Assembly: GCA_017165825.1 (NCBI GenBank) | Contig: CM029370.1 | Coordinates: 23,524,012 to 23,588,011 of the forward strand | Source of the DNA: Hepsetus odoe | Lineage: Eukaryota; Chordata; Actinopteri; Characiformes; Hepsetidae | Length of the DNA: 64,000 nucleotides | Reading direction: 5' to 3' | Shown: positions 49,903-61,694 of the stretch, piece by piece | Layout: each line of letters opens with the position of its first letter | How positions within the stretch are numbered: position 1 is the first letter of the stretch | Notes under the pieces: generated by a model | Databases searched by the model: none | Seen by the model: only the letters and a program-made list of their open reading frames with translations | Told to the model about the DNA's origin: nothing | Program-made: the position numbers and the translations under genes

Positions 49903-52812
49903 GTGGAGGTAAAATAACCTTCCAGGCAGGTTCACTACAGCTCTGATTGTTTTAAATGTCTAAATGATTGCCCTAACCGAGGTTTATGGTGATCACTTTT
50001 AAAACATTTTTGGAAAAATGTCTTTACTTTAGTTAAGGGTTATCTCTCTTTCACATTGCCGTTGCAAGACTGAGCTTAACAACCGATTTTTTAATTTAAT
50101 TAAATGCATCTTTTTCAAGGGTGACAGCAATTATGCGATTCTTAATTATAAAGAAAACATTCCTCACTGAGGGCTTGTCACCAGTCTTGCAATAAGCTAA
50201 TGAATTCAGTAATTCCATGCAGATTATGTGACAGTACCGAAATAACAAAAGAAAGGCTGGAACTAGGTACAGTTCCTGTTGCAAGCACAGTGTGAGAACA
50301 ACACACAGGCTGAATACTGAAAAGCTCAGCCTGCTATTAAGAGCCCTGGGGCCACAGGCTGAATAGCAGGTCCAGCAGTGCTGAGCACTAAAATGACACT
50401 GGCAGCTAATGTGAGAAATGTGGCAGTATTTGCATACTGTTGTAAACATCAGTGTTGCTAGTGAGCTTTCCATCGAAGCATGCTATTTCCTAAGGTTTAA
50501 TCTGACTGCAAAGTTAACAGGAAACTTTTTAGCATTATAACCCCTTGGGTTACACTCATCAAATTTCATGTGCAGCATAACTTTGTGAATTCATCACATA
50601 TTTACTGCATTCTCTTAAAGGCCAAAAAGCATGTTTCCATCATGTTTTATCATCTGTGTACTTTGGATGTGTCTATTACACATGCTTGGTCACATTAAGC
50701 TTCTATTGGCAAAAATTCCCCTCACATTTTCCATGGTTTATGTATGTGTCACTGCAGAGGATAATGAATTAGTAAGCAGTAAGCATTACATTTAAAATAG
50801 CCAAGAAGGCATGGTAACGAAGGGTGAGTGCAGGCAATGTGTTTTAATTTGTTGATTTTTTTATGCATGGTAGAATACTGTAGAGTAAAACTTCTAATTA
50901 TCCTCACTCAAGGTCATATCTGATGTCTCTGAGATGGTAAAGCCCTTTTATTATTACGTGTTTGGATGCAATAGATCATAAACTGTCAATCACTTGGTTG
51001 CTATGGAAACTGATCAGAGCCTGGCCCTCTAGGTAACAGCATCCCTCTAAGCTAGAGCGTGTGAGATCGTTGAGCTGCTGGTGGAGCTGCGAGTTTTCTC
51101 ACTAGCAGACCCTCCTCATCCACCGAACATCACAGTTTCTTTTCCCAGCAGGAGGAAAACACTGGAAAATGTGCTGCTTTTTGACCGGTAGGCTTCATTG
51201 CAGTTTCTAATACTTGTGCTTGTGTTTGTTCACTTAATATGCAGCCTAGTTAAAAAGAAAAGTGAAACAGTAAGGGAAGTGCTCCAGAAAGTGTTCTTAT
51301 TTGTGGTAAATACAGGCAAGAACTTGCAGAATGGTGTGATTTCTAGCCCGTCGCTCTTTTCTTAAAATAGAAAGCAGCAGACTGGGATGAGGAAAAAAAG
51401 CTCCTGCAATCTCTAACCAAAAAGTGTACACACAGAAATATCGTTAAGAGGAAAAATATAATATGTATAGTGGGATATGTTTGGAATAATATAACTTACG
51501 CTTATTCTAGAGCTATGTAAAGGCATGAGGTTTGACAAGTTAACCCTATAGACACAGTTCTACTTGGACAAACATAATCAGTCTCTGTATTTCCCCGTTT
51601 ATTTAAGGGTTTTATCAATCAAAGAAATATGATTATAGACTCACAGCGGGTGAAGAGAAATTCGAATAATTATGTTATGAACCTGCTCTTATTGCTCAAC
51701 TGTCGAATATCCCAACAGTTTTAGCACTGTTTAAAAGAATGTGGTTTATTACCTTTTCCATAATCCGAGATTTAATACATCCTGTTGAAAAATAAGCATG
51801 CCAAGGATTTCTTTGCATAATTTTAAAAGATTGCTTGTTCATGAAATATAAAACTAATGGTAAATGTGAGGGTTTTTTGCTTTTTATCCATTTCCACCCA
51901 CAGCCCCAGCAGCTTGGAAGGGTAAAGGCTAGGTTTCTACACTTGGTTTCTACAATTCAACTTTTGCACCATGCAGTGCTTTTATACTCCCACTAAAATG
52001 CAACACCATTGGGCTCAGTGATGAGTTTGGAGGTTACCAGGATCCCAGGAACACTAACTGGCAGTTCACAGCCAACAGCCATGCTGGCTAACTTTGTGTA
52101 CAGTGATGGGAACAGGGAGTACCACCCTTCCCTCTCCGAGTTAATACTCCTGGAGTCCCGCGCTGACAGGGCCAGTGCTTAGACAGTTGTGCCACATGTG
52201 AGTTTTATTTGCTTTTATTTCTATAAGATCCTCCACATAATCTAAAGTCTTATAGAATAACCTTAATGTGTGAAATACCCTTCACATTATGGAAAGGTTC
52301 TTTATTACCTTATTACCTTTGTTTTTCACATTCGGATATCTCACTCACAAAATTGTTTATAATGTACATGGCTCTTCTTTGGCATAACCCAAGGTACCCA
52401 TTGTGGCAAGTTTATTTTAAAGAGGGATGATATATCTAAATCAATCAACTGTTGAAATATTAGCTATTTGCTCAGGAAATTCAGTATTTACATTAACAAA
52501 ACATTCAAATTATATTCTAAATAAATTCATAAGTATTATTCTGAGACCAAGTGTTTTATTTCTTATTCTGACTGGTAGGATACAATATGGTGATAACTGA
52601 ACCTTTTGTGATTTCACTGGAGCAAATGTTGAAGGAAGAAGCAAATGCAGAGGCTGAGAAAAAATATATATTTTTAAAACTTTACAAAAATATACTATTA
52701 ATGTGTATTTTGTGTGAGTGTGTGTGTGCATGTGTGTGTGTGTGTAGACTAAAAACATACACTGATAACTTTACATTTAATGTGATGCTGTTTTGATTTC
52801 TTTGTTTTACAG
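49903..52812. other. Intergenic sequence upstream of akap5
   Basis: No protein gene recognised. May contain the akap5 leader exon near 51.0-51.2 kb. A short (GT)n tract lies at 52718-52746. Confidence 0.5.
51040..51187 (+). promoter_or_regulatory. akap5: Candidate akap5 non-coding first exon and promoter
   Basis: The akap5 coding exon is preceded by a good acceptor (TTCTTTGTTTTACAG ending at 52812), so a spliced leader is expected. The stretch ending GCTGCTTTTTGACCG followed by GTAGGC (51188) has a usable donor and lies in locally less AT-rich sequence. No transcript evidence is available. Confidence 0.3.
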
Positions 52813-52930
52813 AACATTTTGAAGATTTAACCTTCCATAAGAATGAAAGACATCATAAATAAATAACCATTCTAGACTGAAAGCTGTACTTGTCCATATT
52901 TCCATTTCCGTTGTCTCTTTTGAACATACC

Positions 52931-54361
52931 ATGGACACAGAGGAGTCCAGCTTTGCAGAGTTCCAAGAGAAAGGAGGCCTGAAAAGAAAATTAACAGGCC
53001 CACCCAGACTTCTTTTGGGAAAAAACAAATCTCCAGCACAGGATGAGAAGAAGTCAGATGCTCAAGCTCTGAGAAGGCAACGGCGAGACAAAAATAACGA
53101 CGTGGTTGAAGAGCACCAAGGTAGCAATGATGCAGGGTGCGAATCCCACCAGGTAAAGAGTCAAAGCCCTCAGATGGTCTTCAGCACAGAGGAAGGAGAA
53201 ACTCACACAGATCCCCAAGAGGTGCCTTCACAAGCACTCTCAACATCAGAGCAGAGCCAGGTCAGAGGAGAGAAAGACAAGAGTAGGTTGCGAAGATGCA
53301 GAGCTAAAGCAACTATTAGACGGGTCTTCTCTCCTGCCTTCATGTGTGTCAGCAGGGAAAAAAAGGATGCAGAAGAGAACGCTACACACAGAGCGCCTAA
53401 CAATGTCCAGGAACTTCTGACCCTTCCAGGTGAATCCTTCCGTTCGACTGAAAGGTGCAAAGCAGATCTACTTATAAAAGATGGCACCAGAAAAGGAAAA
53501 AGAAAGTTGCATATCAGAATGTGGCCTGTTTTCAAGAGACTTTCTGCACCATCCAGCAGCAAACAGAAGCATAAAATGGGAAGTGGAGGGCAAGACAGTG
53601 ATACTTTTTTTGAGATCACCTCTGAAAAAAGCATGGAAAGATCCAACTCTGCTACTGATCAGGCTGATTACGATGCTCTCGGGCCATCTGGGGACAAAAC
53701 CGAGGCCGAGCAGCTGAAAGGATCAAGTGAGATTCATGAGGACATGGCAAGAATCGTTGAGGAAAGCTTTCCTGGAAAAGATTTAGAAGAAATGAAAGAG
53801 GGCAAAGAGAAAATTACACTCAATTCAGAGCCGAGTGTTGGTTCAAACCGTTATGAAAAGATTGAACAAGGACATTCTACTGAGCAAGATGCAGACCCTG
53901 CTGGACTTTTAGACTCGGCCGATCCAGCAAGCGTTAATGAGTGTGAATCAGACACAAACGTTCCTGAGGCCACCCCATATATTGCTATTAATAATGTGGT
54001 GGTCACTGACCTACAAAAAATGGTCCCAACTGAAAATGAAGCCAAATGCAAACCAGTCATTACAATAGAAGATGTTCACTCATCTGATGAAGAAAGCCAA
54101 GAACCCATGGAGAGCGATGCACAACAGCCTAATACACTGTCGCCACTTGTTTCAGTGAATGGCTCTTGTCCTCGATTTAAGGTGAACAGAATAGTGAAAG
54201 GCACGCTACAGACTTCGGACCACAGTAACGGCATTAGTCCATGTTCTGAGATCCTTCTGGTGCAGACTGCTTTCTCACTGGTCCATGCAGCCATCAGCAG
54301 TGCTATGGAACAGCTTTCAGATGAGCAGCAGAGTAATCAGATAGATCAGGACCATGCTTAA
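52931..54361 (+). CDS. akap5: A-kinase anchoring protein 5 (AKAP79/150)
   Basis: Single-exon frame of 476 residues (human AKAP5 427). The C-terminal helix around residues 439-463 (EILLVQTAFSLVHAAISSAM) matches the PKA RII-anchoring helix of AKAP5, which in human reads ETLLIETASSLVKNAI. PVITIE at 375-380 fits the calcineurin-docking PxIxIT pattern and sits, as in mammals, before the RII helix. The N-terminal half has three basic clusters (about 47-54, 117-131 and 187-215), as expected for lipid binding at the plasma membrane. The middle is acidic and low-complexity, and poorly conserved. By family knowledge the protein holds PKA, calcineurin and PKC near channels and receptors at synaptic and other membranes. 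The start is the first ATG after the acceptor at 52812. Gene position between mthfd1 and zbtb25 agrees with the mammalian order. Confidence 0.9.
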   Translation: MDTEESSFAEFQEKGGLKRKLTGPPRLLLGKNKSPAQDEKKSDAQALRRQRRDKNNDVVEEHQGSNDAGCESHQVKSQSPQMVFSTEEGETHTDPQEVPSQALSTSEQSQVRGEKDKSRLRRCRAKATIRRVFSPAFMCVSREKKDAEENATHRAPNNVQELLTLPGESFRSTERCKADLLIKDGTRKGKRKLHIRMWPVFKRLSAPSSSKQKHKMGSGGQDSDTFFEITSEKSMERSNSATDQADYDALGPSGDKTEAEQLKGSSEIHEDMARIVEESFPGKDLEEMKEGKEKITLNSEPSVGSNRYEKIEQGHSTEQDADPAGLLDSADPASVNECESDTNVPEATPYIAINNVVVTDLQKMVPTENEAKCKPVITIEDVHSSDEESQEPMESDAQQPNTLSPLVSVNGSCPRFKVNRIVKGTLQTSDHSNGISPCSEILLVQTAFSLVHAAISSAMEQLSDEQQSNQIDQDHA

Positions 54362-54621
54362 GACACACAGCCCATACTCACAGCATGCAAAACCCTTATT
54401 TAATTTATTGTAGCATAAACCTAGTTTCACGGCTGGATGAAAAATCAATGTTTCTTCAGTAATCAGTGTCAGATGATTTAGCATTGTATTGATTGCATTT
54501 TCATTATGCATGATTATGCCATTTGGAAGAGAACAAGGTGTGTTAAACTACTAAAAGTGTGAACTATCATGCATTTTAGACTGTATTATATGTAATGCTT
54601 TTCAAATAGTGATGTTGCCCA

Positions 54622-54627
54622 AATAAA
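54622..54627 (+). terminator. akap5 polyadenylation signal AATAAA
   Basis: AATAAA 261 bp after the akap5 stop codon, the first in the 3' flank. Confidence 0.6.
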
Positions 54628-54639
54628 TGTCATTGCAAC

Positions 54640-56534
54640 ATGAATATTTTTCGAATAAGGTTTTGTGCATCGTAAATACACCTGTGCTCAAAGCTGTGGG
54701 TAGTTCCATGTGTTCGAGTGGACAAAATTTGATGAAAACATGAACTTGATAACTGATTTAGTTCATTATTTCTCCCACACTTCTTATTTTTAGCCAGAAT
54801 GTGACATTATCTTTCATATCACTGCGACATAAGCCTAGTTTCTATAGCAATGGATAGCCCACGTATTACGGTGCTACACAAGCACTTTATTTTTTTACTC
54901 CTAGGAACCCTCTGTCGTGAGAAAATCAAGATGTCTCAGATGTCCTTGGTCTGATTGTTATTTGTGTGGACGGTGAACCCACAGGAATCATTCAAATGAA
55001 TCATTTAAATACATGGAAATATGTGGTGAGAGTAGACAGGTAAAGGAGTCTAATATCTTCCTCTGGACCATTTTCATATGTAAATGTGCACCAAGCAGTA
55101 AAATGTTTCACGCTTAAACGCTCCTGTTAAGGGCCAGACTTACTCCCAGAAACTCTGCTTAGGATCATTTGAGATCGGCTGAGCTTTCATTAGATCTCGG
55201 CTCTCAAAGCAAAGACTACCCTCTGGTGGTAAAAGTGGAAGGGGTGATAACCTCAAAGCAGGGAGACGCCGCAGCTGTTAAAGATTATTAGTTGTCTGAA
55301 TAAACACATCTCTGTTCCACTGCAGTTAAAAATATAACATGCGATTCACTGAAAATGCCATTTATTTAAAAAAATAATCAGGACACAGTATTACACAACA
55401 TTACTCAGTGCTGATAAAGTAAAAGTCATAAAGAGTCCATTCAAAATCACACAAGTATCACAGACGTTAGCTTTTCACTGGTTTAAACTTCTCACCACAG
55501 TACACGGACCTCTTGTCAAGAGCTCAGTAAATGTTCAGAACCTCCTCTGTGGGTTTTCCAGATGCGAGCCATCCTTATCATTCCTTATTTACCATTCCAT
55601 TAGAGACCTAAAGGTCAGCTCTCAGTTCGTATCACACGTTTCAACAGTGCTGATGACGGGTGACCTTTAATACTGTGCGGTTCTAGGTGACAAACTCAGT
55701 GATGTTACTGCAGTGGCCTTGAACTTCGACATTATTATAGGGAGACATTTTCACTTTTAGCAGCATAACCACTAAATGCCAATTACGCAAGATCATTGTT
55801 TCTATAGTGAGGTGCCAAGCTGTGTTTTTCTCTACGATCAGTTCCATACTAGATTTATTTTTTTTAATTTTTTTTTTACCAATTAAGCATAAAGCACCAG
55901 CTGGACACATTCTTTTATAACATTAGTCCAGTTGTAAAGATTCTTTGACCATTTCACAAAATTAGGCACAATACCAATGTGGGAATACTAACATACCAAA
56001 CAATGAAGGGAGGAATACTATTTTTGTGATTCACCACAGATCGGATTTGGTTGGGCAACACTTTAAGTGCTTCTAGTGTTTTTAGAGTTGCTTGGCAAAT
56101 ATTTCTAAGGCACTGAACCAGATTTCACAGAGGATTAATCTCTTTCATAAGGTGGATTGTTCATAAGTGGGAGTTCAAGCTATCGACTACAAAACATTAA
56201 GAAAACAATTCTGCTTTTACAACAATTTGACTGTAATCAGAACCTTTGTTAAAATTTCTTGTTTGTGCTGGTTTTGTGCATTGAAGTCTTAGAAAATACA
56301 CTATTACTGAACAAAGCACAACACCTAGCTCTTCAGTCCATCGGTGCTCGGATACATCCACTTACAGCCACAACAGAATATACATTTACACTGAACTCAT
56401 CAACAGAAGTCTTAAACACTTCCGAACTGAAATGTACCGACAGTGGTTACATGAGACAGGACAGAAAACTGTCTGAGGTCAAAGCTGAATGGAGACTGCA
56501 TTTTAATGTGGGGGGTCCATCGAATAGTCCCGTG
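54640..56534. other. Convergent 3' region between akap5 and zbtb25
   Basis: No coding sequence recognised. The part nearest zbtb25 is probably its 3' UTR, read on the minus strand; AATAAA on that strand (TTTATT at 55361-55366) is a candidate end, giving a 3' UTR of about 1.2 kb. Confidence 0.5.
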
Positions 56535-58074
56535 TCATTCCACAGTCACGGCATCTACGCTCTCTTGAGACACCTCGGAGTCCAATGAGTAGCAGGAGCT
56601 GCCGTTGTCCTGAGCATCCCGGACAGCTTCCTCAGCTGTCGCTGCTGCTGTGATGTCCGGTGGTCCCTCGCAGCCGTGGAGGAGTTGACCACAGAAGCGG
56701 CCATAGCGGTGGTAGCGCAGTGGCTTACCCACGTGGGCAAACATGTGCTCTTGCAGTTGACTTTTGTGGGAGAAGCGCAGGTTGCAGACAGCGCAGGCCA
56801 TTTTCCTTTTGCGGGTGAAACCTGCTGGAGGACTGCTGCCTCCCCGTCGCAACTCGGCTGCCAGCTCGTCGGCCAGAGCTTGGCTTTGCCGCAAGGCCTC
56901 TTCTAGAGTGCTCCCGTCCACTCTGTCTTTCTGAGCCCGTCTCTCTTCTTGTCCCCTGCTGTCCCCAACTCCATCCTCAGAGATTCCCCCTTCCATCAGA
57001 TTGCTGATTGAGGGCTCCAGGGTGCAGGCCGCATGGGTGTATAGATGCTCCTGCAAGCCTTCAGGGGACAAGCAGCGTTCGCCACAACGTGGACATTGCA
57101 GTGCTAAAGGACCGTCCTTGAACAGAGCTGCCGGACAAGGGCTGCCCTGAGCTGACGGGAGAGAGCCGGGTGCTTGGTGTTCCTCCTCACCCTCCTCCTG
57201 CTCCTCCTCCTCCACCCTCTCCTGCTTGATCCTGGTCGAAATGGAGTTTGAATCATCACCTGAGGCCACCGAGGAGACGGCACGGAGGGTGCAGGATGGG
57301 CGCTCTGGTGGAAGTCCTTCCAACCCCACTGCCAGAGCAGCCCGGCTTCCATGAGAGCGATCAGCCCGAGTGCTGGAACACCCGTCCTCGGTGTCCCGTG
57401 AGCCACCTGCAGCCTTCAACCCTGAGGACTCTTTAGCAGTCAACTGAGAGGAGATTTGGATGCCATAAAGGTTGGACAAACGGATGGGGTCAGTGGAAGC
57501 ATCTGGTCCACCCTCACCTGTCTTGTGGCACAGTTGATATGCATGAAGGAACTTGATGCCTTCCTGCAACCTGCTCTGATCTACAGGTTGCTTAGGGCCC
57601 ATGCCTGTGTACATGATGTGCAACAGGTAGCTGAAGACGTCTGGCTGGATGTCTGTTGGCTGGATCTTAATACACTCACTGCAGATTGAGAAACAATTGA
57701 AATATGCTTAGCAAGTAGATTACATGCTTTTATCTTGCATATTTTGAACACTTTGACTGTTTGTCTTTGAGGGAACTGATCATGAAACATGCTGTCAGTG
57801 TTCAGGTTTACAGGTGCTTTAGTAACAAGATAATGTTTTCCCTTCCCCTGCAGGTAGTTTTAATGCTATGGCTGATTGGTGTATAACAATTTAAACATAC
57901 AGTAACATAAACACCCTGTTTAATCCTGCGGGACGCAGCTTTGTCGAAAAAAAGGATTATGACATTTTGGGGAATTTTTGGGGGCAAATAAATCCACACT
58001 GAAGTCATTTTTATAGTAAAAATGAAACTAATGAATACAAAAAAGGATGCAAGGTTTAATTCAGATTGATTCAG

Positions 58075-58156
<82 letters not shown>

Positions 58157-58292
58157 AGACTGGCGACCTGTCAGGGTGCGTCCCTGTCCTCGCCCTGTGC
58201 AGCTGGGTTGGACACCAGCACTCCCCAGCGACCCCGTTTGGGACAACGGCAGATAATGGATGGATGGACACATATATATATATATAGATATA

Positions 58293-58326
<34 letters not shown>

Positions 58327-59200
58327 TTTTTTTCTTTTAAGCTAATATCTGCTTCATCTTTCGACTTTTTTTTTCGTTTACAGCTACAAAAATATTCAGG
58401 TCTCTCTCATAATGTTACAATAATGTATTTTAAAATAACCTCATAATAGTGCACTTCTTATTACCTTGCAAATGTGCTCCTTAGCGTACATTCACACTTT
58501 AACACTGGGGCAGCCGACATAGACGAAGTGGATTATGACAAAATGTTTGATACCGATCCATGTTTGTGCTAAATGTAGCTCATGTAAAATGTTTTTAGCC
58601 AATGAACTACATTCCTGAATAAGAAGGGACAATTTTGTCTATAAATAGTGTCAGGCATCTTATTAGAGTCATCTTACAGAATGGATAAGCGAGAGGTAGG
58701 TGCTTTCGGTGTTAATTTACCCACAGCTAAGATGCTGGAGATTCTGGTGAAATCACCCAGGCGTGTCAACAGCACCAGGAATATAACAAGACTTACGGCT
58801 GGATGATGCCAGGTCCCGCTGTGCTTTGGAGGGTTGTATGTGTGGGGACTGAGCTGGACCGGACTGGACTGAACTGGAGTCCAACTCTATTTAATGCCAT
58901 TACCGCCCATAATGTGCTGCTGCCTTCTAGAGAAAATGAACCTTTGGTGGCTCTGATGCTCCCACCACTCCCAGTGTGAACATACCTGTAGCGCTTACAC
59001 TGGCAAGAGTCTAGTGCCTCGTCATACCTTGACTGGTGAATGAAGATCATCTTGAAGTAGTTGGAGAAGGCAGCCAGCACTGCACGATGGGCTTTGAAGT
59101 ACACATTGCCGATAGCCACCGTGCAGTCGCACAAGAAGCCAAACTCCCTTTGGACGTTCAGCTGCTGCAGGAGGAACAGGCTGTGGCTGGACACGTCCAT
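56535..59200 (-). CDS. zbtb25: Zinc finger and BTB domain-containing protein 25
   Basis: Coding exons on the minus strand are 59028-59200 and 56535-57678, totalling 1317 nt or 438 residues (human 435). The exon junction splits Ser58 in phase 2, with donor AAG/GTATGA and acceptor AATCTGCAG. The BTB domain covers about residues 14-105 (FLCDCTVAIG, FKAHRAVLAAFSNYF, IQPTDIQPDVFSYLL). Two C2H2 fingers follow at about 253-273 and 353-373. A likely sumoylation motif, IKQE, is at 208-211, and an acidic run follows it. The C-terminal end SEVSQESVDAVTVE parallels human ZBTB25. BTB zinc-finger proteins dimerise and bind DNA, usually as repressors. The start ATG fits the family; an acceptor within (TG)n at 59227 suggests an upstream non-coding exon. 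Confidence 0.93.
58077..58153. repeat. (AT)n microsatellite in the zbtb25 intron
   Basis: About 38 AT repeats directly followed by a SINE tail fragment. Confidence 0.95.
58157..58268 (+). repeat. 5'-truncated type A SINE tail between (AT)n tracts
   Basis: GACTGGCGACCTGTCAGGGT through CCCCGTTTGGGACAACGGCA to ATGGATGGATGG. It lies inside the zbtb25 intron, flanked by (AT)n on both sides; a T-rich run follows at 58309-58333. Confidence 0.85.
58599..58648 (+). promoter_or_regulatory. CCAAT and TATA box pair in the zbtb25 intron
   Basis: CCAAT at 58599-58603 and TATAAATAG at 58640-58648, with spacing normal for a focused RNA polymerase II promoter. An ATG follows at 58681, about 11 bp after the start site predicted from the TATA box. 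Confidence 0.35.
58681..58806 (+). CDS. Possible 41-residue small ORF behind a TATA box
   Basis: The frame starts MDKREVGAFGVNLPTAKMLE and ends RLTAG before TGA at 58804. It is basic in its second half, has no domain I recognise, and lies antisense within the zbtb25 intron. A splice donor-like GTAGGT follows GAG at 58696 and an acceptor-like CCCACAG precedes 58727, so the transcript may not be colinear. Support is only the promoter-like context; it could equally be chance. Confidence 0.2.
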   Translation: MDKREVGAFGVNLPTAKMLEILVKSPRRVNSTRNITRLTAG

Positions 59201-60451
59201 GATGCCCCCTCTGTTAACCTGATGTCCTGCACACACACACACACACACAAGCACAGCATGGGGAGGAGGAAGACGAGACATGACACACTGATCTGGGCTT
59301 CCAGCAGGCACCTGAGTGAGACCCTAACAGGCAAGACCAGCGACCTCTACTGGGAGAAATGAAAGAGGTCTTTTGCACATTTGGAGGGGACCTAGGCCAG
59401 ATGTTTACATCTGGATGGGATTGTCCCTGCCATTCTGACGTCTGCGCTTCACAGATGAGACCTGCTCGTCAAATCACACATGCATTGCCTGTGGTGAAGG
59501 ATAGTGCTTTGGGCCTGACTTCTCATAAGCGTTGTTGAGCTGAAACAATGCCTGAAACAAAAGCCCCCCCCCCCTTCTCATGATGCATCAGTGGCTAGAA
59601 CTGATCTTCTACCAGCCAGACGTGCTTCTGCAACCTCCTCCTCCCACCACCAGCCTTACTCTCAAGACAGCATCATTCATTTCATTCCCACGTCCACCCC
59701 GGAGCAGCTGTCGAGGACGCGGGGCTCGCCTTCCCTGCACCTCCGCACATAAAGCATGCACGTGTTCACGGAGAGACGAAAGCATGACGCCGAAGAAAAA
59801 CGCAATCTTACCGCCTATGTGCGTGAACGCGCTTTTTGCTTTTTTTAATTTGTGTCGTTTTAATGAACAGTATTATTACTGTCGGGCGCGCGCCGCTGCA
59901 GTAAAGCGCTCTCGTGCTGCTTCCTATGCGTCTGACGGGCTCCGTCACGTGACCACGGTGTACATTAAAGCTAGCGAGCGCGTGCAGATGTTCGAGGCTG
60001 CCTCACGTCATCGTAGGATCAAACAAATCTCCAAAAAAAAAAAAAAAAATTTTTATCGAGAAATCAACAAATCAACCAGCTGCTGGAGAACGATCGGACT
60101 TTATTCCCTCGTAACTTTCACTCACAGGGTTGGAGTTCCGAGGAATATTTCCACATGTATACGTGTGTGGCAAACTCAGGAATTCAGTTGTTATTTTTTG
60201 TACATTTTGTGCAGATTATTTAACTGATTGTTTGTATTTTTTATTCAGAAAAAATAACATTCCTTTTTCAATTAGTTTAGCGCGTGCTAGTGAACAGGAT
60301 TTAGTCATTGATTTACATTTGAACGCTCACTCCATGAGATTTTTAATGTTGTGAAACAATAATAATAATAACAACATTAATAATAATATTATTAATAACA
60401 GCAATAATAAAAACAATAACAATAATAATAATAACGTGACCCCCTGCCCTC

Positions 60452-60452
<1 letters not shown>

Positions 60453-60533
<81 letters not shown>
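60453..60533. repeat. (GT)n microsatellite in the zbtb1 promoter
   Basis: About 40 GT repeats just upstream of the likely zbtb1 first exon; a second, (CA)n tract follows it at 60889-60922. Confidence 0.96.
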
Positions 60534-60534
<1 letters not shown>

Positions 60535-60599
60535 CTGGCTGGCTGTCAGTGTGGCCGCGTCAGGGCGGCTGCGTTTTTTTTTTTTTTTTTTTTTTGTGC

Positions 60600-60794
60600 G
60601 TGTGTTTGCGTGCGCAGAGCGGCTGTGCGGAAGTTCTTTCATCCCTCCTGCTCCTCCTGCTGCAAACCCAGGGGCCGACTCTCTCCGTCCGCCCAACTTT
60701 ACTCCCGCCTTTCTGGACTGGAAGCGGCGTCAGCCCGCGGCTCCGCGGCCGAGCTCCCCTCTCCGCTCGCCTTCGGTCGGCGCCGGTACCGCGG
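60600..60794 (+). other. zbtb1: Candidate zbtb1 non-coding first exon
   Basis: GC-rich stretch ending in a strong donor, GCG/GTGAGT (GT at 60795). The coding exon begins behind an acceptor at 61680, so splicing from here gives an 886-bp intron. The 5' end is unknown. Confidence 0.5.
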
Positions 60795-60883
60795 GTGAGT
60801 GTGTGAGTCCACCGAGCGTCAACATTAGCTTTAGCTCCGCACAGAGGAGCTCTTCCTCCTCCCTGTACGTGCGGGGGGCGTGC

Positions 60884-60925
<42 letters not shown>

Positions 60926-61105
60926 CAGACCGAGCTCCGGCCTCGCGGACTCTCTGTTTTCCTGGAGCGCCGTTAATCGCCGCTAACCTCGAGGTCCGGT
61001 CTCTCGGCCCACTTTGAGGCGCGGAGTTTGGGTTTTAGTTTTTTTTTTTTCAATGCGGGATGATTGACAGCCACGACGCCCGCATGAGTCCGTCTCAGGA
61101 ACGGA

Positions 61106-61128
61106 CCAATGAGAAGGAGGGGGCGGGA
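61106..61128 (+). promoter_or_regulatory. CCAAT box and GC box
   Basis: CCAATGAGAA at 61106 and GGGGGCGGGACT at about 61119, close together inside the presumed zbtb1 intron 1. They may serve an alternative zbtb1 start or belong to the shared promoter. Confidence 0.4.
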
Positions 61129-61694
61129 CTTAACGCCTCGTTTTCAGAACAACAGTGAAAGTAGAGTCAGATTAGAGAGGTCTAATTACTCACTGTCCCA
61201 CTCAGTATTTATAAATATATATATATATGGGGAACAGATGTATAACAGCTCTGTATAACAAACACAGATACACATGGGTCTGATATTTCAGCTGTATGTT
61301 TATTTTTTTACATACATGAGTTTTGTTCTCATTATTTTCATATATATATATATCTCATGTATTTAATGTAAAACTGGTGGTGTGTTGCAATTTCTGTAAT
61401 ATGTTCACTTTCACTTATGTAGTCCTAATGATTACTAAAAATTGTGTACAAAGACTTTTTCTGCAGCACCACGCTGCTCAAAATGTCTAATTTTATCTTT
61501 GAAGCCTTTAATATATCAAGTAAATTGTAAGTTGGTATAAGTTTTTATTGGAGGAGGTGAATGCTTTATTAGTTTGTTTGGATGCCTTGTTTTTGGCTCT
61601 TGCACACATGAACTGTCTCATTATTTCACGCAAAACAAGGCATTATATCAAGATGGAGCTCTTCTTTTGTCTCCATACAGTCCCCCACAAGGTG

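Larger units (their letters stand above)
59680..61070. promoter_or_regulatory. CpG-rich divergent promoter of zbtb25 and zbtb1
   Basis: CpG dinucleotides are frequent in 59690-60010 and 60535-61070, unlike the rest of the window. zbtb25 leaves to the left and zbtb1 to the right, as in mammals where the two genes are head to head. The interval includes a palindromic GTCACGTGAC at 59944-59953 (E-box of USF/TFE type). A run of short AT-rich and (GT)n sequence divides the two CpG-rich parts. Confidence 0.7.

Noticed and set aside
53203..53646. 147-codon minus-strand ORF inside akap5
   Set aside because: Antisense shadow of a conserved coding exon, without its own domain.
58793..59027. Continuation of the zbtb25 N-terminal frame as a short BTB protein
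   Set aside because: The frame runs past a good donor (AAG/GTATGA at 59028/59027) into intron. Splicing to 57678 restores the conserved SECIKIQPTDIQPD segment.
61548..61694. In-frame extension of zbtb1 by 49 residues
   Set aside because: A strong splice acceptor ends at 61680 and family proteins begin at the MARPSHS methionine (61695). The upstream part is intron that happens to lack stops.
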